The notes: generated by a model not told the origin, from the sequence alone. A stretch of 64,000 nucleotides of DNA from CAITWD01 sp963842065 (GCA_963842065.1 CAWJEW010000006.1:186001-250000); one strand, 5' to 3'. Shown: positions 1-8,516, numbered from the stretch's first letter. Program-made: numbers and translations.

Positions 1-180
1 CAGGGTCGGCAACTCGGCCCGGATGTGCTCGGCCTGCTCGGCGGATAGCGCCTTGCGCGGCTCGTTAGGGACGCGCGGCTTCGGGATGCCGGTCAGCGGG
101 TTTCCGGGGATCAGGCCGGCCCGTACGGCACCGCCCAGGGCGGGACGTGGGCTGCGGCCAGCGTGCGCTCCGCGGTCATC
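1..180 (-). pseudogene. Tyrosine integrase fragment, class A, runs off the window edge
   Basis: Read on the minus strand, bases 1-123 encode a stretch containing GLIPGNPLTGIPKPRV followed by LSAEQAEHIRAELPT. This is the linker between the core-binding and catalytic domains of the same integrase family found at 35.3-36.3 kb, which has IPANPLLGLQRPRV and LSAEQAERVRAKHPT. Upstream of base 123 the matching frame changes: VMTAERTLAAA is read in another frame, so there is a frameshift near 125-150. No start is visible, and the catalytic half would lie outside the window. I read it as the remains of an integrated element to the left. Confidence 0.7.
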
Positions 181-271
181 ACCCGGGAGCGCGAACTGGC
201 GGCTCTCGCGGGCTGAGCGGGCACGTGCGGGCCTCCGAGGGGGTCGCGTCTAGAGCGCCGATGATTGTTGG

Positions 272-976
272 TCACTGATGATGCCCAGCCGTAGGGAGTG
301 TCTCGAGCACGGCTGGCGTTAGCTCGTCGAGTGATCCCAGGATCACGTCGGCGAGCGCAAGCGCCTCGGCTGCGGGCGGGAACTCCCGGTTTGGGAGCGC
401 CACCACAAGCAATCCCGCCGCGGCCGCTGCGCGCAGCCCGTTGGTCGAGTCCTCGACCGCGGCCGCATGGGCCGGGTCAACGCCGAGCTTGCCTGCCGCG
501 GCGAGATAGATGTCGGGAGCGGGCTTGCCGCGAGCGACCTCCTCGCCTGACACGGTGACGGCGAAGCTGTCCGCGAGCCCGCTGGCGGACAGCACGACCT
601 CGATCACGGGGCGATTCGCCGACGACGCCAGCCCCAGCGGCCAGCGGGACGCCAGGCGCTTGACCGCCGCGACGGCACCGGGCAGCAGCGGCAACTCACG
701 TTCGTACCCAGCGAGCAGACGCGCCAGGACCAAGTCGTTGATCTCACCGGCGGTGAGAGCGACACCGAGCTCGTCGCGGACATACCGGGACCACTCCGGC
801 GCGCTCATCCCCATCATCGCGCGGGTTGAATCCGCTCGCCAATGCCCATCGGCCTCGGCCACAACGGCGCGCCGGGCGGCGTCCCAGGCTTGCTCCGAGT
901 CGATCAGCACGCCATCCAGATCGAAGAGCACGGCGTCGAGATCGTGAGGTCGTTCGCTACGCGGATCCGGCGGCAT
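272..976 (-). CDS. HAD-superfamily hydrolase (beta-phosphoglucomutase/phosphatase-like)
   Basis: The 234 aa protein has all four HAD motifs. The nucleophile Asp19 and acid-base Asp21 lie in FDLDGVLIDSE, the motif II serine is near residue 118 (LASSAN), Lys151 is in GKPAPDIY, and the motif IV acid is near Asp176 in VEDSTNG. The helical cap between residues 30 and 95 is the C1 type, as in beta-phosphoglucomutase and small phosphosugar phosphatases. It should be a soluble Mg-dependent phosphatase or phosphomutase; the substrate cannot be told from the sequence. An AAGGAG sequence lies about 10 nt upstream of the ATG. It stands alone between an integrase fragment and unassigned DNA, and looks intact. 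Confidence 0.9.
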   Translation of the reverse strand: MPPDPRSERPHDLDAVLFDLDGVLIDSEQAWDAARRAVVAEADGHWRADSTRAMMGMSAPEWSRYVRDELGVALTAGEINDLVLARLLAGYERELPLLPGAVAAVKRLASRWPLGLASSANRPVIEVVLSASGLADSFAVTVSGEEVARGKPAPDIYLAAAGKLGVDPAHAAAVEDSTNGLRAAAAAGLLVVALPNREFPPAAEALALADVILGSLDELTPAVLETLPTAGHHQ

Positions 977-1480
977 GCCAGAGCGACTCCTTCATCTCAA
1001 GAGCAGTCATATCGCTGAAACGAACTCGGGTCCTCTGGTCGTAGCGTGACGGAATCGTATGTTCAACCGGGGACAACGAGGGCGTTCAGGACCGATGCCG
1101 TCGAGCTGAGCGGCGGCGGAATCCCGGTCTTGGTCCACGGTCTCCATCAACCGATCGCCCGGGCGTGGTGCTGCCACCGCGGGCAGACTTTGCGAACGAA
1201 GCGCTCTCGGTCGAGCGCTCGCCGTGCCCTTGGCGTGATCGAGGAGCGCGCCGCTCGTGCCGAGATCACCCGCGACCAGGCGGCACAGGAGATCGTCACG
1301 CTGGTCCAGGAGCTGGGCTTGCAGCTGGTGCCGCCCGAGCCCTACGACCGCCTCGACCGCCGCGTTGGGATCCTTGAGCGTCGCGCCATCGACGGCCACG
1401 ATCGGCGCTTCGCTTCGCGGCGCCGGCACCGGCTGTGCGGGGTGAGGATCTTCCTCGGCGCCACCCTCATGGCGTCGGCC
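977..1480. other. Stretch without a recognisable gene
   Basis: Long open frames run on both strands (a consequence of high GC), but neither translation contains a domain I recognise. The + frame has a helical stretch (EITRDQAAQEIVTLVQELGL, about 1260-1320), the only part that looks protein-like; no convincing ribosome site precedes it. Confidence 0.4.
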
Positions 1481-1711
1481 CGCGGTCGCCCAGCCGCGGT
1501 CGGTGAGCGGCAACGCGTGGATGGTCCCGTCGACGAGTCCCGCGCGGCGGAGTTCGCCGAGCGCCCCGGCGCGCGCAGTGTGGCCGACGCCGGCGCCCTC
1601 GCCCAGGTCCCTCGGACGCACCGGTCCGCCACCGGCCTGCGCGAGCACGTCGAGCAGCCGGGCGGCGAGGCCATCCCAGCTCCGGGCGCGGCGCGCTCGG
1701 AGCTCGTGAGC
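1481..1711 (-). pseudogene. Winged-helix DNA-binding remnant
   Basis: On the minus strand this encodes a helix-turn-helix-like stretch: LAARLLDVLAQAGGGPVRPR, then a short helix, then ALGELRRAGLVDGTIHALPL and TDRGWA. The order helix, recognition helix, then a wing ending in LTDRGW is that of winged-helix regulators. No start codon or ribosome site suits it, and the frame runs on into sequence that does not look coding. I take it as part of a decayed regulator, perhaps from a mobile element. The family is not identified. Confidence 0.35.
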
Positions 1712-1725
1712 GTCGATGCCGCGCG

Positions 1726-1938
1726 TTACGCCGAGGTGCTTGAGCGCCTGGTGCGGCTCCTGCGAACAGCATTCGCCCGTACGAGGAGCACCAAACCGAT
1801 CACGATCACGACGGCACCAAGGGCCGCATACCCGGAATGGCCGCTCATCCCCGATCCGTGCATTGCGCCCACGCCCTGCGCGACCCACACGGCTCCGGCC
1901 ACAATGAGGACGACGCCGATAATTCCTCGAATCCACAC
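1726..1938 (-). CDS. Small two-helix membrane protein
   Basis: The 70 aa protein has two transmembrane helices (about residues 4-22 and 36-54) separated by a short glycine- and histidine-rich loop (GVGAMHGSGMSGHSGY), and a basic tail. This resembles a common uncharacterised actinobacterial membrane family. GTG at 1938 is preferred over TTG at 1944 because a GGAG sits 6 nt before it. Function unknown; the basic, serine-rich C-terminus may have been altered, since the next DNA looks like debris. Confidence 0.65.
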   Translation of the reverse strand: MWIRGIIGVVLIVAGAVWVAQGVGAMHGSGMSGHSGYAALGAVVIVIGLVLLVRANAVRRSRTRRSSTSA

Positions 1939-2242
1939 GGTCAACTCCGATTTGGGTGGAGCACGCGACCCACCTTCGCCAGGCCCAGCCTGGCATCTCG
2001 GGTGTCTACCGCCAAGGGGCCGCCTCGGCCCATTCAGTGCTTTCGAACCCAGGTCTCGTCACTCGCTCGAGCGGGAGATGCGAAGCCTCTCGGCGATGTC
2101 AGCCACAATGACGAGCTCGGTGCGCGGGTCAACCCGCACGGAAGAAGGTTAACTCGGATAAACGGCGCCGGTATTCGGGCGTGCACGTCAGGTCGGGACC
2201 TCGCGGCCCGTAATCTCGCCGTAGGCTTGGGCGAAGGAAACG

Positions 2243-2718
2243 GTGGCACTCGACATGACACCCATCAACACAGGCGTGCCCGAGCAGGGGCAGCTCGTCG
2301 ACGTCCGAGCACGGCCGTGGGTTGTTGCTGAAGTCGAGACGAGCGCTTTGGTAGGGCCGGCACTCGAGCCGGGCGACCCACAGCACCTCGTGACACTGCG
2401 CTCGGTCGAGGATGACGTCGAGCCCGACGAATCTCTGCGGGTTGTCTGGGAGGTGGAGCCATCGGCTCGCATCCTCGAGTCCGGCACCTTCCCGAGTCCG
2501 ACCGCGTTCGACGATGCCGGGCGATTCGACGCCTTCCTAAACGCCGTCCGGTGGGGAACCTTGTCGCAGGCCGATGCTCGTCAACTCCTCGCTCCGTTCC
2601 AGAGCGGCGTCGAGATCGACGCATACCAGCTGGAACCGCTTGCTCGCGCGCTGCGCATGCCGCGCGTTGGGCTGCACATCGTCGATGACGGCGGGCTTGG
2701 GAAGACCATCGAAGCCGG
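2243..2718 (+). pseudogene. drmD: Truncated DISARM-type SNF2 helicase DrmD, N-terminal part only
   Basis: About 158 residues match the N-terminus of DrmD-like SNF2 helicases: a GQLVDVRARPWVV opening, a middle with HLVTLRSVEDD and VVWEVEPSARILE, then FQSGVEIDAYQLEPLARAL and MPRVGLHIVDD, ending at the helicase motif I (GLGKTIEAG). Functional relatives read DDVGLGKT here; this copy has DDGGLGKT, so a residue beside the Walker A loop is also changed. A full DrmD is around 1,000 residues. The frame is cut straight after motif I, at about 2718, where it joins a piece of the mobile HTH gene also found at 25,544. GTG 2243 or ATG 2255 could be the start. No other DISARM genes (drmA, drmB, drmC, methylase) are present. 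The family call is from memory of the motif order. Confidence 0.7.
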
Positions 2719-2994
2719 GACCGCATGTCGCGGCACCTGTGGCGCACCATCGAGCGCCAGCAGTCCGACGACGGTCCTGCGATCCAAGCGATCACCCAAC
2801 TGCTGCGGGTCCAAGAGCGCAGGGCGCGGCTGATCGGCCTCGATGCCCCGGCGCGCCGCGCCGTTGAGGTGATCACCCACGACGCGCTGATGGAGGCGAT
2901 CGCCGACATGGAGGCCGACATTGCTCGCAAGGGGGCCCAGCTCGCCAGCCATAGGTTGCGGGACGCCGCGCTTGAGGCGGGAGACCTGGGCTGA
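2719..2994 (+). pseudogene. 3' fragment of the mobile HTH/terminase-small-subunit-like gene
   Basis: The frame that opens with MSRHLWRTIERQQ at 2725 and contains AITQLLRVQER, APARRAVEVITHDALMEAI and MEADIARKGAQL matches the C-terminal half of the intact 183 aa protein at 25,544-26,095. An internal segment of about 16 residues is missing after RQQ. The shared bases begin with GGACCGCATGTC at 2718-2729, exactly where the DrmD frame ends, so this is the right-hand partner of the fusion. It lacks the N-terminal HTH and cannot be functional as such. Confidence 0.7.
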
Positions 2995-3236
2995 CGCCGC
3001 CCGTTCGGGGGCGGCACGATCCGGACCGATGCTGCGGACGAGCGCGCTCCGAAGACGCGCTGGTGCGCCGTTGCACACGGCAGACGAGTATGCGCGGGCG
3101 CAGATCGACACGCTGCGACGCCGAGCAGGTAGCAGTGGATTGATTCGCTCCAGAGTCGAGCGTGGGTTGAAGTGCCGGAACCCGCAGGTATAACGAGATG
3201 AACTCACTGAAGGAGTGTTCACGGAGGTGGAAGTCA

Positions 3237-3653
3237 ATGGACATCCAGTTCGTAGCGAGCGTCGCCCCGATCGTGCGAGACGCTGACGCAGCTCGCTCGT
3301 TCTACCGGGACGCCTTAGGCCTGTCCTTTGAGGGCGAAGAGGGCGAGTACGTGTTCACCCACAAACTGCAAGGGACGAAACACTTCGGGCTGTGGCCCCT
3401 TTCGGAAGCGGCGAACGCCTGTTTCGGCACCACCGAATGGCCCGCCGAGATCCCTGTCCCCCAGGCCAGCATCGAGTTCGAGGTCGCTGACGTCGCCGCC
3501 GCAGCCGCCGAACTCAAGGCCAAGGGCCATCGGCTCATCCACGAGGCCCGTACGGAGCCGTGGAGTCAGATCACTGCCCGGCTGTTGAGCCCCGAGGGCC
3601 TGCTCGTCGCCGTCTGCTACACCCCGTTGTTCCACGACACACGCGAAAGCTGA
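3237..3653 (+). CDS. VOC-family (glyoxalase/bleomycin resistance fold) protein
   Basis: The 138 aa protein begins MDIQFVASVAPIVRDADAAR and shows the paired beta-alpha-beta-beta-beta modules of the vicinal oxygen chelate fold: SFYRDALGLSF in the first half, and IEFEVADVAAAAAELKAKGH with SPEGLLVAVCYTP in the second. It could bind a metal or a small toxic ligand; the substrate is not evident. ATG 3237 is chosen because GGAGG lies at 3223-3227, 9 nt upstream. A longer reading from 3198 has no ribosome site and adds a non-conserved leader. It appears intact between two stretches of debris. Confidence 0.85.
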   Translation: MDIQFVASVAPIVRDADAARSFYRDALGLSFEGEEGEYVFTHKLQGTKHFGLWPLSEAANACFGTTEWPAEIPVPQASIEFEVADVAAAAAELKAKGHRLIHEARTEPWSQITARLLSPEGLLVAVCYTPLFHDTRES

Positions 3654-3870
3654 ACCTCGTCCCCCGTCGACCAGCTCCCGAGGAAGGCCGCGCGTTGCCG
3701 CATGGGTCCTCTCGAATCGAGCGGTTCCTCCCCCGCGAAGTGTGGGCACCGACAAATTCGCTACCGGTAGGTACGAATGGTCGTTGTCGTGCGTGTACGA
3801 CCCTCCGAACGTGGCGGGGCTCGTTGGCGCTGAGAACTGAGGCACCGCCTCAACCGGTTCGAGTTTCGCT
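3654..3870. other. Gene-free interval
   Basis: No coding sequence recognised. A short inverted repeat (TGAGGCACCGCCTCA, 3838-3852) lies near the right end and could be a weak terminator. Confidence 0.4.
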
Positions 3871-4083
3871 TTGACGTTGCCCGACACGGCAGGGAACGGG
3901 ACAGCCTATTGCGGCCCGGATACCGGACCAGCGACGGCCTACACCAACTACCTGCACAGCCTCGGGGTGGCCAGGAATTCGGATGGGACCAACGCAGCCA
4001 TGCCGGTCGATATGGTGACCGGTGATTTCACGGGCTTCGACCTCGCCCTCAATCAGGATGTGATCAATGGAGCAGCCGGCTGA
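3871..4083 (+). CDS. Hypothetical 70 aa reading frame overlapping the KdpD-like gene (possible KdpC remnant)
   Basis: A TTG-started frame encodes 70 residues with G/C-rich third positions and ends 17 nt inside the next gene. It contains TAYTNYLHSLGVARNS and AMPVDMVTGDFTGFDLAL. The PVDMVT-x-(D/S)-x-(T/S)-GFD pattern is faintly like the PVDLVTxSxSGLDP motif of KdpC, the potassium-ATPase subunit often encoded just before kdpD. That is the only basis for the suggestion: the usual KdpC continuation is absent and there is no kdpA or kdpB. It may equally be a chance frame. Confidence 0.3.
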   Translation: MTLPDTAGNGTAYCGPDTGPATAYTNYLHSLGVARNSDGTNAAMPVDMVTGDFTGFDLALNQDVINGAAG

Positions 4084-6298
4084 GGGGTCTCCCATCGCCG
4101 CCGCCGCCAATGCGGACAGCGAGGACACCGCGCGCCCTCGCCGGGGCGGGCTGAAGGTCTATCTGGGCGCCGCGCCTGGCTGCGGCAAGACCTTCGCGAT
4201 GCTCCGTGAGGGGCGAGACCGGCGTGCCGACGGCGAGGACGTCGTGGTCGGGTTCGTGGAGACGCACGGGCGTCCCCGCACCGCCGAAGCGATCGGCAAC
4301 CTCGAGGTGGTACCGCGGCTGTCGGTGGCCTACAGGGGGACAACCCTGACCGAGATGGACATCGACGCGGTGCTGTCGCGCAGACCCGAGGCGGCGTTGG
4401 TCGACGAACTGGCTCACACCAATGCACCCGGCGTTCGCCATCCCAAGCGGTGGGAGGACGTCAACAGCCTTCGAGAAGCCGGGATCGACGTCATCACCAC
4501 GGTCAACGTCCAGCACCTCGAGTCGGTCAAGGATCTCGTCGAGGCGATAACGGGGATCACCGTTCGGGAGACGGTCCCCGACGTGGTGATCGATGAAGCC
4601 GAGGACATCCAGTTCATCGACATCACGCCGCAGGCGTTGCGCAAGCGGATGCGCCACGGCAACGTGTACCCGCCGGAGCGCGTGGAGACGGCGCTGTCGC
4701 ACTTCTTCCGCGAGGGGAACCTGGCGGCACTGCGGGAGATCGCGCTGCGCCGGATGGCCGACCGTCTCGGCGCCGCGCACGCTAGCGTGCGCCCCGCACC
4801 CGAGGACGTGCTGGTTGCCGTCGACGACGATGAACACGCCGACGTGCTGATCCGCCGCGCCGTGCGCATCGCGCGGTGGGCGGGCGGCTTCTGCAGCGTG
4901 CTCCATGTCGGCAATGACGATCCGGCCGCGCCCTGGCGCCACGTGGCCGCGTCATTGGACTGCCCGGTGCTGGTGCGTCAGGGGGCGCCTGCCGATGTCA
5001 TCGCCGAGGTCGCGCGTCAGCGTGACGCGCGGCACGTGGTTGTCGGCGAGCCGCGCTCAGGGCTGTCGCCGCTGCTGCGTGCGAGCATCGTAGACCGGCT
5101 TGTCGAACGATTGACCGACGCCGACCTCCACATCATCGCGCGAGTCGAGAGGCTCCGCGACCGGCAGGTGCGGCCGCCCGAGCGGCCCGCTCCCGAGACA
5201 TTCCTGGCCATGCAGGTGCCCACTGGCCGGCACGGTGAACTCCGCCTCTACCTCGGTTACGCGCACGGCTGCGGTACGACGACGGCCATGCTGGCCGAGG
5301 CTGCGCGCCGCAAGAAGCGGGGCACCGACGTGGTCGTGGGGGTCCTGGCCACACCCGACCGACCCGGATGCCGGGAGCTGGCACGGGATGTCGGTCTGCT
5401 CGGCGGTCCGAACAGCGCTGCCGCCCGTGGACTGCTCGATATGGCCGCGCTGATGGCTCGCAATCCCGACGTCGTGTGCCTCGATGATCTCGGCGGAATC
5501 ACGACGGACCACCGACCGATCTGGAAGGTTGTGCCGGAGATCGTGGCGGCGGGCATCGTCGCCGTCGCCACCGTGCACATGACCGACCTGCGCAGCACTC
5601 GCGATGCGCTGGGCGACCGGGTCGAGTTCCATCCCGGCTCGGAACCCATCGATGACGCCGTTCTCGACAGCGCTGATGAGATCGAGTTGATCGACATCGA
5701 ACCCCAGGAGCTCGGGGAGCGGCTTCGCGACGGTGAGTTGATGCCTGCCGCCGACGCCGCCCGGGCGCTGCAGCAGGAGTACCGTCCCGACGTTCTCGCG
5801 GCGCTGCGCGAGATGAGCTTTCGCCGCATCGCCGGGCATACCGACAGGCGGCTGCTTCAGTACATGCGTACCAAGGCCATATCAGCCCTGTGGGAGGTGC
5901 GTCCGCGGGTGGTGGTCTGCGTCCCTCCTCGGCCGGGCATGGCCGCGATTATCGAGCGGGCCGCGGAACTGGCCCGGCGGCGCGACCACGACCTCGTCGC
6001 GCTTACGGTGCGACGGCGGGCGCGGAGTGATGATGAGAAGCGTCTGCTCGGCGAGTACGCCGCTCTCATCCATCAGCTCGGCGGTGAGTCGGTGACACTC
6101 GACGGGCGCGATGTCGCCGAGACGATTGCCGCCTACGCGCACGACCACCTCATCACCGAGTTGATCGCGGTGCGCGGCCGCGATGAGCGCCGCGCCCGCA
6201 TCCTGCGGCGTCTGGTTGCGCTACTGGCCGACGTGGACATTCACGTGCTGTCTGAGGAGCGCGAGACCGAACGCAGCGGCACCGTGAAAGCGAAATGA
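4067..6298 (+). CDS. Tandem KdpD-sensor/Usp protein without a histidine kinase
   Basis: The 743 aa protein has an N-terminal KdpD domain (residues 28-240) with Walker A GAAPGCGKT at 34-42 and the family motif VDELAHTNAPG near 112-122. A universal-stress (Usp) module follows (about 245-360). The pair is then repeated: a degenerate KdpD domain (about 390-600) whose P-loop reads GYAHGCGTT, with the catalytic lysine replaced by threonine, and a second Usp-like module (about 615-735). Classical KdpD is about 900 residues and goes on with four transmembrane helices, a GAF domain and a histidine kinase, all absent here. It is therefore a soluble, kinase-less protein, probably a nucleotide or stress sensor. 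No kdpABC or kdpE is nearby. It appears intact. Confidence 0.85.
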   Translation: MEQPAEGSPIAAAANADSEDTARPRRGGLKVYLGAAPGCGKTFAMLREGRDRRADGEDVVVGFVETHGRPRTAEAIGNLEVVPRLSVAYRGTTLTEMDIDAVLSRRPEAALVDELAHTNAPGVRHPKRWEDVNSLREAGIDVITTVNVQHLESVKDLVEAITGITVRETVPDVVIDEAEDIQFIDITPQALRKRMRHGNVYPPERVETALSHFFREGNLAALREIALRRMADRLGAAHASVRPAPEDVLVAVDDDEHADVLIRRAVRIARWAGGFCSVLHVGNDDPAAPWRHVAASLDCPVLVRQGAPADVIAEVARQRDARHVVVGEPRSGLSPLLRASIVDRLVERLTDADLHIIARVERLRDRQVRPPERPAPETFLAMQVPTGRHGELRLYLGYAHGCGTTTAMLAEAARRKKRGTDVVVGVLATPDRPGCRELARDVGLLGGPNSAAARGLLDMAALMARNPDVVCLDDLGGITTDHRPIWKVVPEIVAAGIVAVATVHMTDLRSTRDALGDRVEFHPGSEPIDDAVLDSADEIELIDIEPQELGERLRDGELMPAADAARALQQEYRPDVLAALREMSFRRIAGHTDRRLLQYMRTKAISALWEVRPRVVVCVPPRPGMAAIIERAAELARRRDHDLVALTVRRRARSDDEKRLLGEYAALIHQLGGESVTLDGRDVAETIAAYAHDHLITELIAVRGRDERRARILRRLVALLADVDIHVLSEERETERSGTVKAK

Positions 6299-6414
6299 GC
6301 GCGGTCGCCTGGATCTGAGTCGGCGAGCCAGCTCCGCCCCGCATGCGCTTCCACCAGACCGTTGGTGATGGCCCGGAGCTAAGGAACGTGACCCGAGGGG
6401 CCAAGTAGCAGGGC

Positions 6415-6822
6415 TTACAACCCCTGGCTCTCCATCTTCTCCTTGGCGATGCGCCGCCGCCCCTCGGTGATCTTCGTATAACCGGCCGCTGAGGCGAGCC
6501 CAACCTGCCCCAGCGTGTCCGCGATCAGCCGCGCATCGCCGACCGTCTCCTGAAGCAGCGTGCCGAGTGTGTGCCGCAGCTGGTGGGGGTGGAAGGGTGG
6601 AACGTCGAGGCGCCGCGCGAGCTCGTGGCAGCTGTGCCGCGCCCCGTCATCGGACAGTCGGTTGTCGCGTCGCCGTTTCTTCCGCGCTCCGAGCGCCTTG
6701 GGCTGGAAGCTGATGAAACGGGCGGGGGAGGGGTCGTCGCGAGCGGCGAGGTAGTCGTCAACGGCTTCGCGCGCCTTCTCGGTCACGATGAGGACTCGCT
6801 CACGATCACCTTTGCCGCGCAC
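6415..6822 (-). pseudogene. XerC/D-like tyrosine recombinase, catalytic half only
   Basis: The 135 residues begin at RGKGDRERVLIV, the middle of a tyrosine recombinase catalytic domain. They include the second catalytic box (HPHQLRHTLGTLL) with His-x-x-Arg, the helix GDARLIADTLGQVGLASAAG, and the nucleophile Tyr in GYTKI. The His/Trp between these boxes is Gly in this copy (TLGQVG where TLGHxx is usual). The first catalytic Arg and the whole core-binding domain are missing, although the family is normally about 300 residues. It belongs to a different lineage from the class A and B integrases elsewhere in the window. Confidence 0.75.
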
Positions 6823-6887
6823 AGTGACGCGGTCCGCGGCCCAGTCACCGCGGTCGAGTCGCGTCCCTCGTTCGCTCCGGCGGCACT

Positions 6888-7109
6888 GCGCTGACGACGC
6901 TATACGTCGCCGACACCGACGCGCTCGCCGCGCGCGGAGTCGCAGGGGTGAACTTCCAGCCGGAGATGTCGAGGGGCTTGCTGGAGCAGTTGGCGGACGC
7001 CGTCACCGGCCGGATCGTCGTGCCGCCGATCGCTCAGGTCGAGCTCGAAGACGTGGCGAAGCTGAACGGCAAGGCCAGCGTCGACGGAAAGACGGCGATT
7101 ACTCTCTGA
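6888..7109 (+). pseudogene. 3' end of a quinone-reductase/alcohol-dehydrogenase (MDR) gene
   Basis: The frame ending at TGA 7107-7109 reads LYVADTDALAARGVAGVNFQ, SRGLLEQLADAVTGRIVVPP, IAQVELEDVAKLNG and DGKTAITL. This is the typical C-terminal end of zinc-independent MDR enzymes (NADPH:quinone reductase family), where the last 60 residues run LLxxLAxxVxxGxIxVPI to DGKxVL. There is no start and no Rossmann fold, so only the tail of a lost gene remains. Confidence 0.55.
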
Positions 7110-7132
7110 GCACGGGCTCGGAGCGAACTGCA

Positions 7133-7489
7133 CTAGTTGAGGTGAAGCTGCCAGTCGCTCGGCACGGCTCCGGCCGGCCCGGGTACAGGCTGGTCGGCCG
7201 GATGACTCTCGGGCGGGGCCAGATCGGGTCCTTCGAAGAATTCGCCGGAGCGGTAGTCGTAGAACCAGTCCTCGCCCGGCTCGAAGCTTTGCAGCACTGG
7301 GTGCCCTGTGGCCTTGTTGTGGGCGGTCGCGTGCTGGCTGGGCGAGTTATCGCAACAACCGATGTGCCCGCAGGCCGCGCAGCGGCGCAGGTGCAGCCAC
7401 CAGCCCGGGGACGCGCCCGCCAGGCACTCCGCGCAACCACTTCCGCTCGGCGGCACGCTCGGGTCGATCTCGTTCGTAACGCTTGCCAT
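7133..7489 (-). CDS. UBP-type zinc-finger protein
   Basis: The 118 aa protein carries a ZnF-UBP domain: GCAECL, then RCAACGHIGCCD, then a His cluster (SQHATAHNKATGHP) that supplies Cys and His zinc ligands. FYDYRSGEFF follows. Bacterial members are short stand-alone proteins of unknown role. ATG 7489 is used; the open frame extends further up to 7894, but that part is antisense to a beta-helix remnant on the other strand. Likely cytoplasmic. Confidence 0.85.
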   Translation of the reverse strand: MASVTNEIDPSVPPSGSGCAECLAGASPGWWLHLRRCAACGHIGCCDNSPSQHATAHNKATGHPVLQSFEPGEDWFYDYRSGEFFEGPDLAPPESHPADQPVPGPAGAVPSDWQLHLN

Positions 7490-7595
7490 TCGATTCAGCT
7501 TCGCAGTTGCTAGTCGCCGCGGCCAGCGCCATCGCCCGATCCTGCCGCGCTGCTTCGAACTTCGAACTTTCGGACCTGCATCTCCGCGTCCTGGC

Positions 7596-7907
7596 ACCGG
7601 CGGTGGCATCGACAACGACGGCGAGTACGGGACCGCCACGGCCACGTTCACCGACACGAGCACCAAGACCGGCACGAGCGTCGACCATAACACCGCCACC
7701 GAGGGCGGCGGCATCTCCAACAAACCCGGCAACGGGACCGCCACGCTCTCGCTCGATAACTCCTCAACGGTCAGCCACAACACCGCCACGGCCACCGATG
7801 GCGGTGGTGGCATCTTCAACAACGGTGGCACACTCATCGGAGCCGTTGCTCCCCCGACACCGGGAGCAGACGTGAAGAACAACACGCCGGACAAGATCGT
7901 CGGTTAA
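7596..7907 (+). pseudogene. C-terminal piece of a right-handed beta-helix protein
   Basis: About 100 residues of imperfect repeats with GGGIDNDGEYGTATATFTD, EGGGISNKPGNGTATLSLD and DGGGGIFNNGGTLIGA, ending DVKNNTPDKIVG. The GGGI-(F/S/D)-N rung pattern is that of pectin-lyase-like surface proteins with IxNNxA repeats. There is no signal peptide; the frame upstream of 7596 is antisense to the zinc-finger gene. It is the last few rungs of a lost, probably secreted, protein. Confidence 0.6.
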
Positions 7908-8110
7908 TCGACGCTTCGGCTCAGGGAGGTCCGCTCCTGGCGGGCCTCCCTCGCCGAGCAGGGCTTCGCGCTAGCCCGCCGTCGCAACTTGGCAACACAT
8001 TGACAACACCGCAGCGCTGAACAGCGCGTGCCTGCGCGAATCGCGGACGCCGAACTCCCGCATCGTTGAGCGGTTTTCTCTCGCACCGCGCCCCACGGTT
8101 GCGCGCCGAA

Positions 8111-8158
8111 TTTAGCCTCCGGAGCCAACGGTCGGGCGTTCGAATCGCCCCGCGCGTG
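8111..8158 (+). repeat. att scar a: 3' half of tRNA-Arg(CCG)
   Basis: Reads as anticodon loop CTCCGGA (anticodon CCG), its 3' stem GCCAA, a variable loop, a T-arm (GGGCG TTCGAAT CGCCC) and the start of the acceptor 3' strand. No D-arm or acceptor 5' strand precedes it. The left flank is the class B type: GAGCGGTTTTCTCTCGC at about 8066-8082. Confidence 0.8.
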
Positions 8159-8356
8159 TTACTGAGACCGCTTACCCTCACGAAGCGCTGCCATCCGCTC
8201 GCGGTACTCCTCCGGGTCGATCTTCCCACTAGCGAGCCGCACCCCGAGGAGGTCGGCCGCATTGGGGAGGGCCCGCGGCGCGGCCTTCGTCACGACGAAC
8301 CACACCACGATCGCTGCAAACGCGATCGGCGAAATCATCATCAGGATCCGCTTCAT
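8159..8356 (-). CDS. SHOCT-domain small membrane protein
   Basis: The 65 aa protein starts MKRILMMISPIAFAAIVVWF, a single N-terminal transmembrane helix, and ends with the SHOCT signature LLGVRLASGKIDPEEYRERM followed by AALREGK. SHOCT domains are short oligomerisation modules. A GGAG lies about 8 nt upstream of the ATG. It abuts att scar a directly (stop codon at 8159-8161), so it marks the first host or cargo base after the integration site. Confidence 0.8.
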   Translation of the reverse strand: MKRILMMISPIAFAAIVVWFVVTKAAPRALPNAADLLGVRLASGKIDPEEYRERMAALREGKRSQ

Positions 8357-8516
8357 GACCCAGTCTCCGGCCGTTGCCGCCGTCCATGTGATCGTAGTCC
8401 ATCTGGCCTCCCGGTTGCGCCTGCTCCGTACGTGGCCCCGTGGGGAGCCCCCGCTGCGAACACATTGCGAACACGCGGCCGGGGACGGGTGGATGTCCGT
8501 GCAACACCTGTTCCGT

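Noticed and set aside
1046..2152. A 368-codon + strand frame
   Set aside because: It is antisense to the small membrane protein at 1,726-1,938 and shows no domain; long frames are expected at this GC content.
2243..3653. A complete DISARM locus
   Set aside because: Only the first 158 or so residues of DrmD are present; no other drm genes are in the window.
7133..7894. A 253 aa protein combining a proline-rich N-terminus and a zinc finger
   Set aside because: The N-terminal half is the antisense of the beta-helix remnant; the conserved start is at 7,489.
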